Assembly (NCBI GenBank): GCA_021774795.1
Contig: JAJFIR010000031.1
Location: 310,001-374,000, forward strand
Length of the DNA: 64,000 nucleotides
From: Emcibacteraceae bacterium
Lineage (GTDB): Bacteria; Pseudomonadota; Alphaproteobacteria; Sphingomonadales; Emcibacteraceae
Reading direction: 5' to 3'
In this document: in pieces, positions 9,126 to 18,452 of the stretch
Layout: each line of letters opens with the position of its first letter
How positions within the stretch are numbered: position 1 is the first letter of the stretch
Position numbers and translations under genes: made by a program
The notes under the pieces: generated by a model
What the model was told of the DNA's origin: nothing
What the model saw: the letters and a program-made list of their open reading frames with translations, nothing else
The model's database searches: none

Positions 9126-10424
9126 ATGACTGAGCTTTCTTCATCAAAATCAGGGCCTTTAATAGGAAACATTACAGTGCCGGGCGATAAATCAATTTCC
9201 CACAGGTCCCTTATTATGGCTGTTTTAGCAATCGGTGAAAGTACTATTTCCGGTCTTCTGGAAGGTGAAGATGTACTTGGTACCACTGATGCTTTAAAAG
9301 CACTTGGCGCAGAAATATACAAAGATGATAATGGTATGTGGCATGTCTTTGGTGTCGGTATAGGCGGATTAAAGGAACCCGCAACCCCGCTTTTCATGGG
9401 AAACAGCGGTACAGGCGTTAGATTAATGATGGGCCTGGTTGCAACCCATCCCATCACCGTCACATTCACTGGTGACGATTCGTTGGCAAAAAGACCAATG
9501 CAAAGAGTAACGGTTCCCCTCGCTGAATTCGGTGCTTCATTTCAAAGTAACGGGCAAGGCACATTACCAATTACTGTAAAAGGAACCCAAATGCCGCTCT
9601 CCATAAACTACCGACTTCCTGTTGCATCAGCACAGGTGAAATCTGCGATAATGCTAGCGGCACTTAATACACCTGGCCAAACAACCGTGATTGAGAAAAT
9701 CCCCACCCGTGATCATTCAGAGCGAATATTCAAATATTTTGGTGTTGATATTAAACAGAACAATGAGCAGATCATCGTAACCGGTCACAGTGAGTTAAAG
9801 GCAAAAAACATGACTGTCCCCGCTGATTCTTCGTCGGCAGCATTTCTTGTCGTCGCTGCTCTTATTACAGAAGGTTCAGATATCGTAATGAAAAATATTG
9901 GCATCAACGAAGCACGAACAGGACTGTTTAAAACTTTGATCGATATGGGCGGCAATATTTCGTTTGAGAATAAACGAACAGAATGTGGTGAGGAAGTCGC
10001 TGACATCCATGTTCAATACTCAAAATTAACCGGAATAATAGTACCGAAAGAGCGTGCACCCTCGATGATCGATGAATATCCCGTCCTTTGTGCCGCAGCA
10101 GTATGTGCTGCTGGCGAAACGGTAATGAGAGGTATAGAAGAACTAAGAGTAAAAGAATCTGACCGAATAGCCGTTATGGTTCAAGGATTAGAGTCCTGTG
10201 GCGTAAAGGTCACAGAACATCCAGACGGCATGACTGTAAGACCTTCTAGCATAAACGGCGGCGTGACAATTAAGACGCACTTAGATCATCGTATCGCCAT
10301 GTCCTTTCTGGTCCTTGGTTTAATATCCGAAAAGCCAATAACTATTGACGATGCCACCGTTATCGAAACAAGTTTTCCCGGTTTTGCTAATCTTCTTAAT
10401 GGTATCGGTGCAAATATATGCTAG
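9126..10424 (+). CDS. aroA: 3-phosphoshikimate 1-carboxyvinyltransferase (EPSP synthase)
   Basis: Sixth step of the shikimate pathway: joins phosphoenolpyruvate to shikimate 3-phosphate. The 432-residue sequence has PGDKSISHRS near residue 20, LLEGEDV, RPMQRV, SAQVKSA, RDHSE, APSMIDEYP, KESDR and HLDHRIAMSFLV. These resemble the class II (CP4-like) enzymes of alphaproteobacteria. In the PEP-site loop it reads GNSGTGVR, with Gly where the glyphosate-tolerant CP4 enzyme has Ala (GNAATGCR); this suggests ordinary glyphosate sensitivity, by inference only. It overlaps cmk by 7 bases. Confidence 0.97.
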   Translation: MTELSSSKSGPLIGNITVPGDKSISHRSLIMAVLAIGESTISGLLEGEDVLGTTDALKALGAEIYKDDNGMWHVFGVGIGGLKEPATPLFMGNSGTGVRLMMGLVATHPITVTFTGDDSLAKRPMQRVTVPLAEFGASFQSNGQGTLPITVKGTQMPLSINYRLPVASAQVKSAIMLAALNTPGQTTVIEKIPTRDHSERIFKYFGVDIKQNNEQIIVTGHSELKAKNMTVPADSSSAAFLVVAALITEGSDIVMKNIGINEARTGLFKTLIDMGGNISFENKRTECGEEVADIHVQYSKLTGIIVPKERAPSMIDEYPVLCAAAVCAAGETVMRGIEELRVKESDRIAVMVQGLESCGVKVTEHPDGMTVRPSSINGGVTIKTHLDHRIAMSFLVLGLISEKPITIDDATVIETSFPGFANLLNGIGANIC

Positions 10425-11071
10425 CAGGGGAAAAAATAATCATCGCTGTTGACGGGCCTGCGGCTTCAGGTAAAGGAACATTAGCTCGAAAACTGGCGGT
10501 GCACTTTAATTTAGCATTGCTGGATACCGGTAAGTTATATAGGGCGGTAGGCTGGAACGTTTTAAGTGCTGGCGGTAATCCTGAGAATGAAAATGCAGCA
10601 TTGGAAGCCGCCCAAAAAATAGCGAAGGCCGACCTAACAAATCCTGAACTCCGAAGCGAATCAATAGGCGCGGCCGCGTCGAAAGTTGCGAGCATGCCCG
10701 CAATTAGGCAGGTTTTGGTTGATTTTCAGAGACATTTTGCTGCAAATCCACCGGGAGACAAATTCGGCACCATACTTGATGGCCGCGACATCGGCACTGT
10801 CATTTGCCCCGAAGCTACAGTCAAATTATTCGTTACAGCAGACGTCAAAACCCGCGCAAAACGGCGTTTTATCGAAGAATTTGGCGAAAAAGGTACTGAA
10901 GAACAATATATCTCCATATTGAACGATTTAAAGACTCGCGACGAACGCGACATTAACCGCAGTGCTTCGCCCTTAAAACAAGCTGAAAATGCGTACTTGA
11001 TAGATACATCAGATTCGGATATAGAGGCCGTGTTTGAAGCGGCTGTTAAGCTTGTTTCAAGCAAAACGTAG
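10418..11071 (+). CDS. cmk: Cytidylate kinase
   Basis: Phosphorylates CMP and dCMP to the diphosphates. The Walker A loop GPAASGKGT is at residues 14-22, DTGKLYRAVG follows in the NMP-binding region, and DGRDIGTVICPEA and RDxRDxxRSxSPL (RDERDINRSASPL) are the usual C-terminal signatures. Length 217 is normal. The start ATG overlaps the end of aroA by 7 bases, so translation is coupled, and rpsA follows as in most proteobacteria. Confidence 0.97.
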   Translation: MLAGEKIIIAVDGPAASGKGTLARKLAVHFNLALLDTGKLYRAVGWNVLSAGGNPENENAALEAAQKIAKADLTNPELRSESIGAAASKVASMPAIRQVLVDFQRHFAANPPGDKFGTILDGRDIGTVICPEATVKLFVTADVKTRAKRRFIEEFGEKGTEEQYISILNDLKTRDERDINRSASPLKQAENAYLIDTSDSDIEAVFEAAVKLVSSKT

Positions 11072-11172
11072 AATAAAATTCGAATTTGACTTTATTTCTA
11101 ACCTATCTAATCGATGGGAAGGAGTGGGTTTTGTTTTTTGTTTTATTAATCTTAAACTTGTTTTTGAAGACC

Positions 11173-11238
11173 GTCGGACACAACCGACAGGCCTACATAA
11201 AAGCAGGATGCCCCTTTTGTAAAGAGGAAAAAGCATCC
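11173..11238 (+). promoter_or_regulatory. Structured rpsA leader (two hairpins)
   Basis: The 189-base gap between cmk and rpsA contains a small hairpin GTCGG-acacaa-CCGAC (11173-11188) and a longer one closed by GGATGC/GCATCC (11206-11211 and 11233-11238) with a C-rich/G-rich interior. No U-tract follows the second. S1 controls its own translation in other proteobacteria, so an autoregulatory leader is plausible. A TTGACT at 11086-11091 could be a -35 element, but no good -10 is seen at normal spacing. Confidence 0.4.
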
Positions 11239-11260
11239 AAAATAGAATAGGTAATAAATA

Positions 11261-13171
11261 ATGAATACTGAACTAGATGTTCCAACCACTGATGACTTCG
11301 CTGCGATGCTCGAAGAATCATTTGGCCCCGAAGGCAAGTTTGACGGCAAAGTTGTCACAGGGACCATTATAGCGACAGATAAGGAATCTGCGACTATAGA
11401 TATCGGTCTTAAAGCTGAAGGCCGTATCCCACTCAAAGAATTTGCAGCTCACGGACAAACACCCGAACTTAAAGTCGGCGATCAAGTTGAAGTTTATGTT
11501 GAGCGAATTGAAAATGCCCGTGGCGAAGCGATGTTATCTCGCGAAAAAGCACGCCGCGAAGAATCATGGACACTTCTCGAAAAATCATACGAAGCTGAAG
11601 AACGCGTTAACGGCGTTATCTTTGGTCGCGTTAAAGGTGGCTTTACTGTTGATCTTGAAGGCGCTATAGCGTTCTTGCCAGGCAGTCAAGTTGACGTTCG
11701 TCCAATTCGTGACGTAACACCACTTATGAATATCGAACAACCGTTCCAGATTTTAAAGATGGACCGTAAACGCGGAAACATTGTCGTTTCCCGACGGGCT
11801 ATCTTGGAAGAAACACGCGCCGAACAACGCACAGAAATTATCGCAAACCTTGGTGAAGGGAAAACCGTTGAAGGTGTTGTTAAGAACATCACCGATTACG
11901 GTGCCTTTGTTGATCTTGGTGGAATTGACGGATTGCTCCACGTAACTGATATTTCATGGAAACGTATCAACCATCCTTCCGATATATTAAATATTGGTGA
12001 TACAATTGACGTGCAGATCATACGCTTAAATCCTGATACTCAAAGAATATCTCTTGGAATGAAGCAACTAACGGAAGACCCATGGTCAACGATTACCAAA
12101 AAATATCCAATCGAATCAAAATTAACAGGTCGTATCACGAATATTACTGATTACGGTGCATTCGTCGAACTTGATGACGGTGTCGAAGGTCTTGTCCACG
12201 TTTCAGAAATGAGCTGGGTTAAGAAAAATGTTCATCCTGGTAAAATTGTATCTAGCAGCCAGGAAGTGGAAGTTATGGTTCTTGAGATTGATTCAGAAAA
12301 ACGCCGTATCAGTCTTGGACTTAAACAATGTATGGATAATCCATGGTTATCTTTTGCTGACAAATATCCCGCAAAAACCGAAATTGAAGGCGAAGTTAAG
12401 AACATCACTGAGTTTGGCCTCTTTATTGGTCTAGACGGTGATATGGACGGTATGGTTCATCTATCTGACCTTGATTGGAACAAAGCCGGTGAAGAAGCGA
12501 TGTCTGAATATAAAAAGGGTGACATGGTTAAAGCTGTCATCCTTGATGTTGATACCGACAAAGAACGTATCTCGCTTGGTATCAAACAGCTTAAATCTGA
12601 TCCAGTAAGTTCAATCACCGGATTGAAAAAAGGTGGCACGGTGACTTGTACTGTATCAGAAGTAACTGAAAACGGTCTGGAAGTTATCGTTGGTGATGAA
12701 GGTGGTATGAAGGCCTTTATTCGCCGCTCTGATCTTAGCCGCGATCGTGCAGACCAACGCCCTGAGCGTTTCTCTGTTGGTGAAAAATTGGATGCAAAAG
12801 TGACGGCATTGGACAAGAAGGCTCGCAAAATAGGCCTTTCAATTAAACAGCTTGAAATTTCCGAAGAGAAAGAAGCTGTAGCACAATATGGCTCATCTGA
12901 CAGTGGTGCAAGTCTTGGTGACATTCTTGGTGCTGCAATAGCGAATGCAGCCCCAGCTGAAGAAGAAAAACCGGCTAAGAAAGCGGCTCCTAAGAAGGCC
13001 GCAGCGAAGAAAGAGGCTGCACCAAAGGCAGACGCTAAAGAGAAAAAGCCAAAAAAAGCCGCTCCTAAAAAAGCAGCCACAAAAAAAGCTGCCGACAACG
13101 AAGCTAAAGAAGAAAAACCAAAAAAGGCTGCTCCAAAAAAGAAAGCTGCTCCTAAAAAAGCCGCAAAATAG
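11261..13171 (+). CDS. rpsA: 30S ribosomal protein S1 with Lys/Ala-rich C-terminal tail
   Basis: mRNA-binding protein of the small ribosomal subunit. Six S1 (OB-fold) repeats occupy roughly residues 25-535; the middle ones carry the repeating ITDYGAFV/HVSEMSW and KNITEFGLF patterns. Ordinary alphaproteobacterial S1 is about 560-570 residues. This one is 636 because of a tail from about residue 566 made of KKAAPKKAA-type repeats mixed with EEKP segments, resembling histone H1 or AlgP tails. The tail is in frame with no sign of frameshift, ends in KKAAK, and is followed by a terminator. It follows cmk. Confidence 0.97.
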   Translation: MNTELDVPTTDDFAAMLEESFGPEGKFDGKVVTGTIIATDKESATIDIGLKAEGRIPLKEFAAHGQTPELKVGDQVEVYVERIENARGEAMLSREKARREESWTLLEKSYEAEERVNGVIFGRVKGGFTVDLEGAIAFLPGSQVDVRPIRDVTPLMNIEQPFQILKMDRKRGNIVVSRRAILEETRAEQRTEIIANLGEGKTVEGVVKNITDYGAFVDLGGIDGLLHVTDISWKRINHPSDILNIGDTIDVQIIRLNPDTQRISLGMKQLTEDPWSTITKKYPIESKLTGRITNITDYGAFVELDDGVEGLVHVSEMSWVKKNVHPGKIVSSSQEVEVMVLEIDSEKRRISLGLKQCMDNPWLSFADKYPAKTEIEGEVKNITEFGLFIGLDGDMDGMVHLSDLDWNKAGEEAMSEYKKGDMVKAVILDVDTDKERISLGIKQLKSDPVSSITGLKKGGTVTCTVSEVTENGLEVIVGDEGGMKAFIRRSDLSRDRADQRPERFSVGEKLDAKVTALDKKARKIGLSIKQLEISEEKEAVAQYGSSDSGASLGDILGAAIANAAPAEEEKPAKKAAPKKAAAKKEAAPKADAKEKKPKKAAPKKAATKKAADNEAKEEKPKKAAPKKKAAPKKAAK

Positions 13172-13200
13172 TCGTTTAACTTTTTTTCTTAAAAGATTTC

Positions 13201-13233
13201 AACCCGCTCGGTTCATTCGAGCGGGTTTTTTTA
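13201..13233 (+). terminator. Rho-independent terminator after rpsA
   Basis: Stem AACCCGCTCG (13201-13210) pairs with CGAGCGGGTT (13218-13227), loop of 7, followed by a run of T. It lies 30 bases after the rpsA stop. Confidence 0.92.
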
Positions 13234-13472
13234 TAGTCAGTTTTATTGAGACGATTCTTTTTTTACTTATTGTACACCATAACGAAAATACTTCGAAAGC
13301 AATTAAATCTTGTATTAAAACAACAAAAAAAGCACCTTTTTCTGGTAATTCGCTTTAATTTTGAAAAAAAACATGACTTATAAGGTACTTAGCCTTGACG
13401 CCTCTCTCACTCTCTGTCAACTTATACACTCACAAGATAGTTGTAATATTAATAACATATAGGGGTCTAACG

Positions 13473-13754
13473 ATGATAAAGTCGGAGCTGATAGCAAGAT
13501 TAGTTGATTCTAATCCCCACCTTTATCAACGCGATGTTGAACGTATCGTCAATACCATATTTGAAGAAATCACAAATACTCTTGCTGATGGCAATAGGGT
13601 TGAACTTCGTGGATTTGGCGCCTTCTCAGTTAAACACCGCCCTGCACGTACAGGGCGGAATCCTAGAACCGGTCAAGCGGTAAGTGTACCGGCAAAAAGT
13701 GTCCCATATTTCAAAACGGGTAAAGATTTGAGAGAAAAACTGAACAATAAGTAA
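13473..13754 (+). CDS. ihfB: Integration host factor subunit beta
   Basis: DNA-bending nucleoid protein of the HU/IHF family, the beta half of IHF. The 93-residue product begins [10 protein letters not shown], has [26 protein letters not shown] (read in parts, about residues 42-68) forming the DNA-binding arm, and ends in [11 protein letters not shown]. An upstream in-frame extension exists from 13395, but the ATG at 13473 has AGGGG 7 bases ahead and gives the family length. It follows rpsA, a conserved arrangement. The 301-base gap from rpsA to ihfB holds the rpsA terminator and a possible -35 (TTGACG, 13395-13400). Confidence 0.96.
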   Translation: MIKSELIARLVDSNPHLYQRDVERIVNTIFEEITNTLADGNRVELRGFGAFSVKHRPARTGRNPRTGQAVSVPAKSVPYFKTGKDLREKLNNK

Positions 13755-13805
13755 TATTGTTCTATAATTAACAGCATAATACTTAAATCATTGAGGCACT
13801 ATATT

Positions 13806-14132
13806 ATGCGCTTTATATTTTATGCTGCATTCGTCCTTTTTACACTGCTATGCATAAGCATCGCCGTTTCAAACAGTGAAATCATAAATTTTAACCTTAA
13901 GCCATTAACTCTTAATATAGCAATACCCGCTTACATGCTGGTATTTTTGGGGATCATGGTCGGTCTTCTGGGCGGTTGGATCGTTTCAATTTATTCGGGC
14001 ATCCACCACGCCAGACGTCATCGTCTTGCCAATAAGAAAATATCTGAACTTGAAAAACAGTTAAATTCTCTAAATTCATCAACTATTGAATTGTCAAATA
14101 GTTCGAACCGTGGCAAAAGCTCTTCAGAATAG
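13806..14132 (+). CDS. lapA: LapA/DUF1049 membrane protein
   Basis: A 108-residue inner-membrane protein with two hydrophobic helices (about residues 2-22 and 42-66) and a basic then coiled-coil C-terminus (KKISELEKQLNSL). This matches the LapA domain family, linked to lipopolysaccharide assembly in E. coli. GAGG at 13793-13796 places the start at the ATG of 13806. It lies between ihfB and pyrF, a common position for this gene in alphaproteobacteria. Confidence 0.85.
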   Translation: MRFIFYAAFVLFTLLCISIAVSNSEIINFNLKPLTLNIAIPAYMLVFLGIMVGLLGGWIVSIYSGIHHARRHRLANKKISELEKQLNSLNSSTIELSNSSNRGKSSSE

Positions 14133-14148
14133 CTTTCAGGAATAGATC

Positions 14149-14871
14149 ATGTCTGACCTTATACCTTCACAGCGTATATTATGCGCTCTTGATACAATAG
14201 ACACCGAAGAAGCGTGCTCACTCGCCAGAACGCTTAGTCCATATGTTGGCGGTATAAAACTTGGTTTAGAATTTTTTGGTGCTAATGGACCCACTGGATT
14301 TTTCAAAGTATCTAAAGAGCGCAACAACATTTTTCTGGATTTAAAATTGCATGATATCCCAAACACCGTTGCGAAAACGGTTCACGCCCTCATGCCGCTT
14401 CGCCCTAGTATTATAACGGTTCACACCGCTGGTGGCTCAAAAATGATGCAAGCAGCCGCAGAGGCTGCAACTGAAGCTTCTGCGCAAATCGGGAGCACAC
14501 GTCCGCTTATGGTGGGAGTTACGATCCTGACCAGCCTTGATGATAATGATATGGATGCCATTGGTTATCATGATAAAGTCAGCAACCAGGTCATAAAAAT
14601 GGCTAGGCTGGCGAAAGAAAGCGGTCTCGACGGCGCCGTATGCTCACCTCATGAAATTGAAGTCATTAAAGAGGCCTGCGGCACCGATTTTAAGCTCGTG
14701 GTGCCCGGAATTAGACCCACGGGCAGTGCTGTGGTTGACCAAAAACGCGTCATGACACCTAAAGAAGCAGTAGCCCTTGGCGCAGATTATCTGGTGATCG
14801 GGCGACCTATTACGCAAGCCAAAGATAAAGTTGCTGCCGCGCAGGCTATAGCAAATGAAATAAACGGTTAA
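14149..14871 (+). CDS. pyrF: Orotidine 5'-phosphate decarboxylase
   Basis: Last step of UMP synthesis. The TIM-barrel catalytic array is visible as D64-x-K66-xx-D69 in FLDLKLHDIPNT, with LCALDT at residue 11 and the phosphate-binding VPGIRP and GADYLVIGRPI segments near the end. The 240-residue length is normal. Its stop codon overlaps the trpF start by one base (TAATG), so the two are translationally coupled. Confidence 0.97.
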   Translation: MSDLIPSQRILCALDTIDTEEACSLARTLSPYVGGIKLGLEFFGANGPTGFFKVSKERNNIFLDLKLHDIPNTVAKTVHALMPLRPSIITVHTAGGSKMMQAAAEAATEASAQIGSTRPLMVGVTILTSLDDNDMDAIGYHDKVSNQVIKMARLAKESGLDGAVCSPHEIEVIKEACGTDFKLVVPGIRPTGSAVVDQKRVMTPKEAVALGADYLVIGRPITQAKDKVAAAQAIANEING

Positions 14872-15524
14872 TGGTAGATATAAAAGCAAAAATTTGCGGC
14901 CTCTCTACTCCCGAATCCGTTAAGGCAGCGATAGAAGCAGGCGCGACTTATATTGGGTTCATATTTTACCCACCATCACCCCGTAACATTAGTCCGGAAA
15001 AAGCATCGGAATTAGCACGCTTAGCAGGAGACGACATAGATAAAGTTGGTGTATTTGTTAATCCGGATGATGAATTTCTTTCATCAGTTTTAAAATTAGT
15101 AGACTTGAATTTTATTCAATTACACGGTAACGAAACCGTCGAACGGATTCAATATCTGCAAAAACGATTTTCGGTAAAAGTAATAAAGGCAATCTCTGTC
15201 GCGTCTGTCGGCGATATTTCCCGGGCCAGAGAATACGAAAAAACAGCAGATATAATCTTATTTGATGCTAAAGCACCGATTGATCTGGAAAATGCCTTGC
15301 CAGGTGGGAATGGTATTGAGTTTGATTGGAACCTGATTTCCAATAGTATATGGCAAATACCTTGGATGTTATCTGGTGGTTTGGATGCAACAAATGTGTC
15401 GCAAGCCGTTAAAATAAGCGGCACTGGAATCGTTGATGTCTCAAGCGGCATTGAAATCAGCCCCGGCCATAAAGATATTGAAAAAATTAATAGCTTTATG
15501 AATACACTTCGAGACATAAAATAA
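14871..15524 (+). CDS. trpF: Phosphoribosylanthranilate isomerase
   Basis: Third step of tryptophan synthesis, an Amadori rearrangement on a TIM barrel. KICGL with the catalytic Cys at residue 8, [18 protein letters not shown]-like [13 protein letters not shown] (catalytic Asp) and [12 protein letters not shown] are the family signatures. 217 residues. It overlaps both pyrF and trpB by one base. Confidence 0.96.
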   Translation: MVDIKAKICGLSTPESVKAAIEAGATYIGFIFYPPSPRNISPEKASELARLAGDDIDKVGVFVNPDDEFLSSVLKLVDLNFIQLHGNETVERIQYLQKRFSVKVIKAISVASVGDISRAREYEKTADIILFDAKAPIDLENALPGGNGIEFDWNLISNSIWQIPWMLSGGLDATNVSQAVKISGTGIVDVSSGIEISPGHKDIEKINSFMNTLRDIK

Positions 15525-16738
15525 TGGATAAGAAAAAAGTTAATAGCTATAGAACCGGTCCTGACGAAGAAGGACATTTCGGTATATTCGGGGGGCGATA
15601 TGTAGCGGAGACGCTTATGCCTCTTATTCTTGAAGTTGAAAAAACATATAGAGACGCTAAAATTGATCCATCGTTCAAGCAAGAGTTTCAGGAATTACTT
15701 AAAGAATATGTGGGTCGTCCAAACCCACTATATTATGCAAAACGTTTCACGGAACATTTAGGTGGTGCAAAAGTATATTTTAAACGCGAAGAATTAAATC
15801 ATACTGGCGCCCACAAGATCAATAATTGTGTCGGTCAAATTTTACTAGCGCGGCGTATGGGTAAAACACGTATTATTGCGGAAACCGGCGCGGGTCAACA
15901 CGGCGTCGCAACAGCCACGGTCTGCGCGCTATTTGGTATGCCTTGTGTTGTTTATATGGGCGCAAAGGATATTGAGCGACAAAAGCCAAATGTCTTTAGA
16001 ATGAAACTGCTGGGCGCGGAAGTTATCCCGGTAACGTCCGGTTCACAGAGCCTCAAAGACAGCATGAATGAAGCCCTTCGCGATTGGGTTACCAATGTGA
16101 CCGATACCTTCTATATCATAGGAACGGCTGCCGGGCCACATCCCTACCCCGAACTTGTAAGGGATTTTCAATGTGTAATTGGCAACGAAGCGCGCTCGCA
16201 AATCCTTGAAAAAGAAGGCCGACTTCCTGACAGCCTCATTGCATGCGTCGGCGGCGGCTCGAACGCTATCGGGTTATTTCATCCCTTTTTGGATGACGAC
16301 GTTGATATTTATGCTGTTGAAGCAGCAGGTCACGGTATTGATACTGATAAGCATGCTGCTTCGTTAAGTGGCGGTGCACCAGGCGTGTTACACGGAAACA
16401 GGACTTATCTTTTGATGGATGATGACGGGCAAATATTAGAAGCACATTCGATTTCCGCCGGTCTTGATTATCCCGGTATTGGTCCCGAGCATAGCCACCT
16501 TCATGATATCGGTAGAGTGAATTATGTCCCGGTTACCGATAAAGAAGCGCTAGAAGCATTTCGGCTTTGCACAAAACTTGAAGGCATTATCCCGGCACTT
16601 GAAAGCGCACACGCCATCGCCTATGTCATGAAGCTCGCCCCAACTCTACAGAAGGATCACATAATGATCATGGGATTAAGTGGTCGTGGTGATAAAGATA
16701 TTTATACGGTCGCAGAGGCCTTAGGCGAGGATATTTAA
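15524..16738 (+). CDS. trpB: Tryptophan synthase beta chain
   Basis: Condenses indole and serine with pyridoxal phosphate. The PLP lysine is K98 in HTGAHKINN; the phosphate-binding GGGSNAIG is near residue 243. [13 protein letters not shown] at the N-terminus and [17 protein letters not shown] later are typical of TrpB1. The 404-residue length fits. It is paired with trpA two bases downstream, forming the alpha2-beta2 enzyme. Confidence 0.98.
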   Translation: MDKKKVNSYRTGPDEEGHFGIFGGRYVAETLMPLILEVEKTYRDAKIDPSFKQEFQELLKEYVGRPNPLYYAKRFTEHLGGAKVYFKREELNHTGAHKINNCVGQILLARRMGKTRIIAETGAGQHGVATATVCALFGMPCVVYMGAKDIERQKPNVFRMKLLGAEVIPVTSGSQSLKDSMNEALRDWVTNVTDTFYIIGTAAGPHPYPELVRDFQCVIGNEARSQILEKEGRLPDSLIACVGGGSNAIGLFHPFLDDDVDIYAVEAAGHGIDTDKHAASLSGGAPGVLHGNRTYLLMDDDGQILEAHSISAGLDYPGIGPEHSHLHDIGRVNYVPVTDKEALEAFRLCTKLEGIIPALESAHAIAYVMKLAPTLQKDHIMIMGLSGRGDKDIYTVAEALGEDI

Positions 16739-16740
16739 AA

Positions 16741-17571
16741 TTGGGCATTTCAAGACTGGAAGAAAGATTTGAAACACTAAAGTCTGAAGAACGCGCAGGG
16801 TTAATAACATTCACAACCGCTGGCGACCCGGATTACAATACGTCATTAAATATATTAAATGGCCTTCCAAAAGCCGGTGCCGACATAATTGAACTGGGAA
16901 TGCCTTTTTCTGATCCCATGGCGGACGGGCCTGCCATACAAGCGGCAAGCATTCGGGCTCTCAAAAACAAAATGACGATGGCTAAAACATTAGAAATGGT
17001 AAAAACGTTTAGAAAAAATGATACCACTACACCTATTATTTTGATGGGTTATTATAATCCTATATATATTTACGGTGTGGATCGTTTTTTAGAAAATGCC
17101 TTAAATGCCGGAGTTGATGGTCTTATTATAGTGGACCTGCCTCCAGAAGAAGATAGTGAACTGGCCGTGCCTGCAAATGCGGCGGATATGGCGATGATCC
17201 ACCTGGCTACACCTACAACAAATACAAAAAGGCTAGATAATATTTTGAGAAATGCATCGGGATTCCTCTATTACGTAACTATTGCTGGCGTTACAGGCTC
17301 GGCAAAATCCGATTTATCACCCGTAAAAGCTGCTCTCTCAGAATTTCGGCGTAGCTCAGATATCCCAATAGCTGTTGGATTTGGCATTAAATCGCCAAGC
17401 GACACATCGCGTTTTGCGGAATTTGCCGAGGCAGTGGTTGTCGGATCAGCAATTGTTGATATAATCGAGAGTAATATTGATGAACATGGTCTTGCAATTT
17501 CCACAATGGAGAGTAAAGTCCTCTCCTTTGTGAGTGAGCTCGCAGCGGGTGTTAAAAGCGCCAAACGATAA
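16741..17571 (+). CDS. trpA: Tryptophan synthase alpha chain
   Basis: Cleaves indole-3-glycerol phosphate to indole, which is channelled to TrpB. Catalytic residues are E51 (IIELGMPFSDP) and D62 (MADGPAIQ). GYYNPI and GVTGS follow as expected. 276 residues. The start is a TTG codon two bases after trpB; no upstream ATG is possible without overlapping trpB, and the N-terminus MGISRLEERF fits the family. Confidence 0.97.
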   Translation: MGISRLEERFETLKSEERAGLITFTTAGDPDYNTSLNILNGLPKAGADIIELGMPFSDPMADGPAIQAASIRALKNKMTMAKTLEMVKTFRKNDTTTPIILMGYYNPIYIYGVDRFLENALNAGVDGLIIVDLPPEEDSELAVPANAADMAMIHLATPTTNTKRLDNILRNASGFLYYVTIAGVTGSAKSDLSPVKAALSEFRRSSDIPIAVGFGIKSPSDTSRFAEFAEAVVVGSAIVDIIESNIDEHGLAISTMESKVLSFVSELAAGVKSAKR

Positions 17572-17585
17572 TTTGAGGTTACAAT

Positions 17586-18443
17586 ATGAACTGGTTGACA
17601 AATTTTGTACGTCCTAAAATTCAAAGCATTATAGGTCAAAAATCAGAAACCCCTGATAATCTATGGCATAAATGCAAGGGTTGCGGCCAACTTCTTTACG
17701 TTAATGATTTTGAAAACAATCAAAATATCTGTCCCAACTGTGACCATCACGATCGAATTGGACCAACGGAACGGTTTAAACACCTGTTTAATAAAGGTGA
17801 ATATAGCCTTATCGAGCTGCCAAAGGCTAATGATGATCCACTGAAATTTAAGGACCAGAAGAAATATACTGAACGATTAAAAACGGCACGTGGGAAAAGT
17901 GAATATGAAGACGCTATTGCCGTTGCATACGGTAAATTGGGAAGCATTAATACGGTTATAGCCGTTCAAAACTTCCTGTTCATGGGCGGGTCTATGGGCG
18001 TCGGTGTTGGTAATGGCATTATCAGTGCTGCACAACATGCTATAGAGAAAAAATCCCCTCTTATCCTCTTTACTGCGGCGGGCGGTGCGCGCATGCAGGA
18101 AGGCATATTGTCACTTATGCAAATGCCAAGATGCACCGTAGCGGTCAAAAGGCTAAAAGAAGCCGGCCTTCCATATATTGTTGTTCTTACTGATCCAACA
18201 ACAGGTGGTGTAACCGCGTCATATGCCATGTTAGGTGATATTCAAATTGCCGAGCCCAATGCGCTCATTTGTTTTGCTGGCCCCCGCGTAATAAAAGATA
18301 CCATTCGCGAAGAACTGCCGGAAGGTTTCCAGCGAAGTGAATATCTGTTAGAGCACGGTATGATTGATATGATTGTTAACCGGGCACATATGCGTGATAA
18401 ACTAAAACAGTTATTGGGCCTTTTGATGAATCAGGCGGCGTGA
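17586..18443 (+). CDS. accD: Acetyl-CoA carboxylase carboxyltransferase subunit beta
   Basis: Transfers the carboxyl group from biotin to acetyl-CoA, making malonyl-CoA for fatty acids. The N-terminal zinc ribbon has the Cys pairs CKGC and CPNC (about residues 28-50), preceded by LWHKC. The crotonase-like core contains GGSMGVGVG, AAGGARMQEG and TDPTTGGVTASYAMLGD. 285 residues. It follows trpA by 14 bases and precedes folC, a conserved order. Confidence 0.97.
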   Translation: MNWLTNFVRPKIQSIIGQKSETPDNLWHKCKGCGQLLYVNDFENNQNICPNCDHHDRIGPTERFKHLFNKGEYSLIELPKANDDPLKFKDQKKYTERLKTARGKSEYEDAIAVAYGKLGSINTVIAVQNFLFMGGSMGVGVGNGIISAAQHAIEKKSPLILFTAAGGARMQEGILSLMQMPRCTVAVKRLKEAGLPYIVVLTDPTTGGVTASYAMLGDIQIAEPNALICFAGPRVIKDTIREELPEGFQRSEYLLEHGMIDMIVNRAHMRDKLKQLLGLLMNQAA

Positions 18444-18452
18444 CCAGAACTA

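Noticed and set aside
12457-13098. 213-codon open frame antisense to the 3' end of rpsA
   Set aside because: It is the mirror of the Lys/Ala-rich S1 tail and S1 domains; its Phe/Ala/Ser-rich composition is a shadow of AAG/GCT codons and it has no start signal or family resemblance.
14100-14880. trp attenuator leader for trpFBA
   Set aside because: trpF starts within the stop codon of pyrF; no leader peptide with Trp codons or attenuator hairpin is present.
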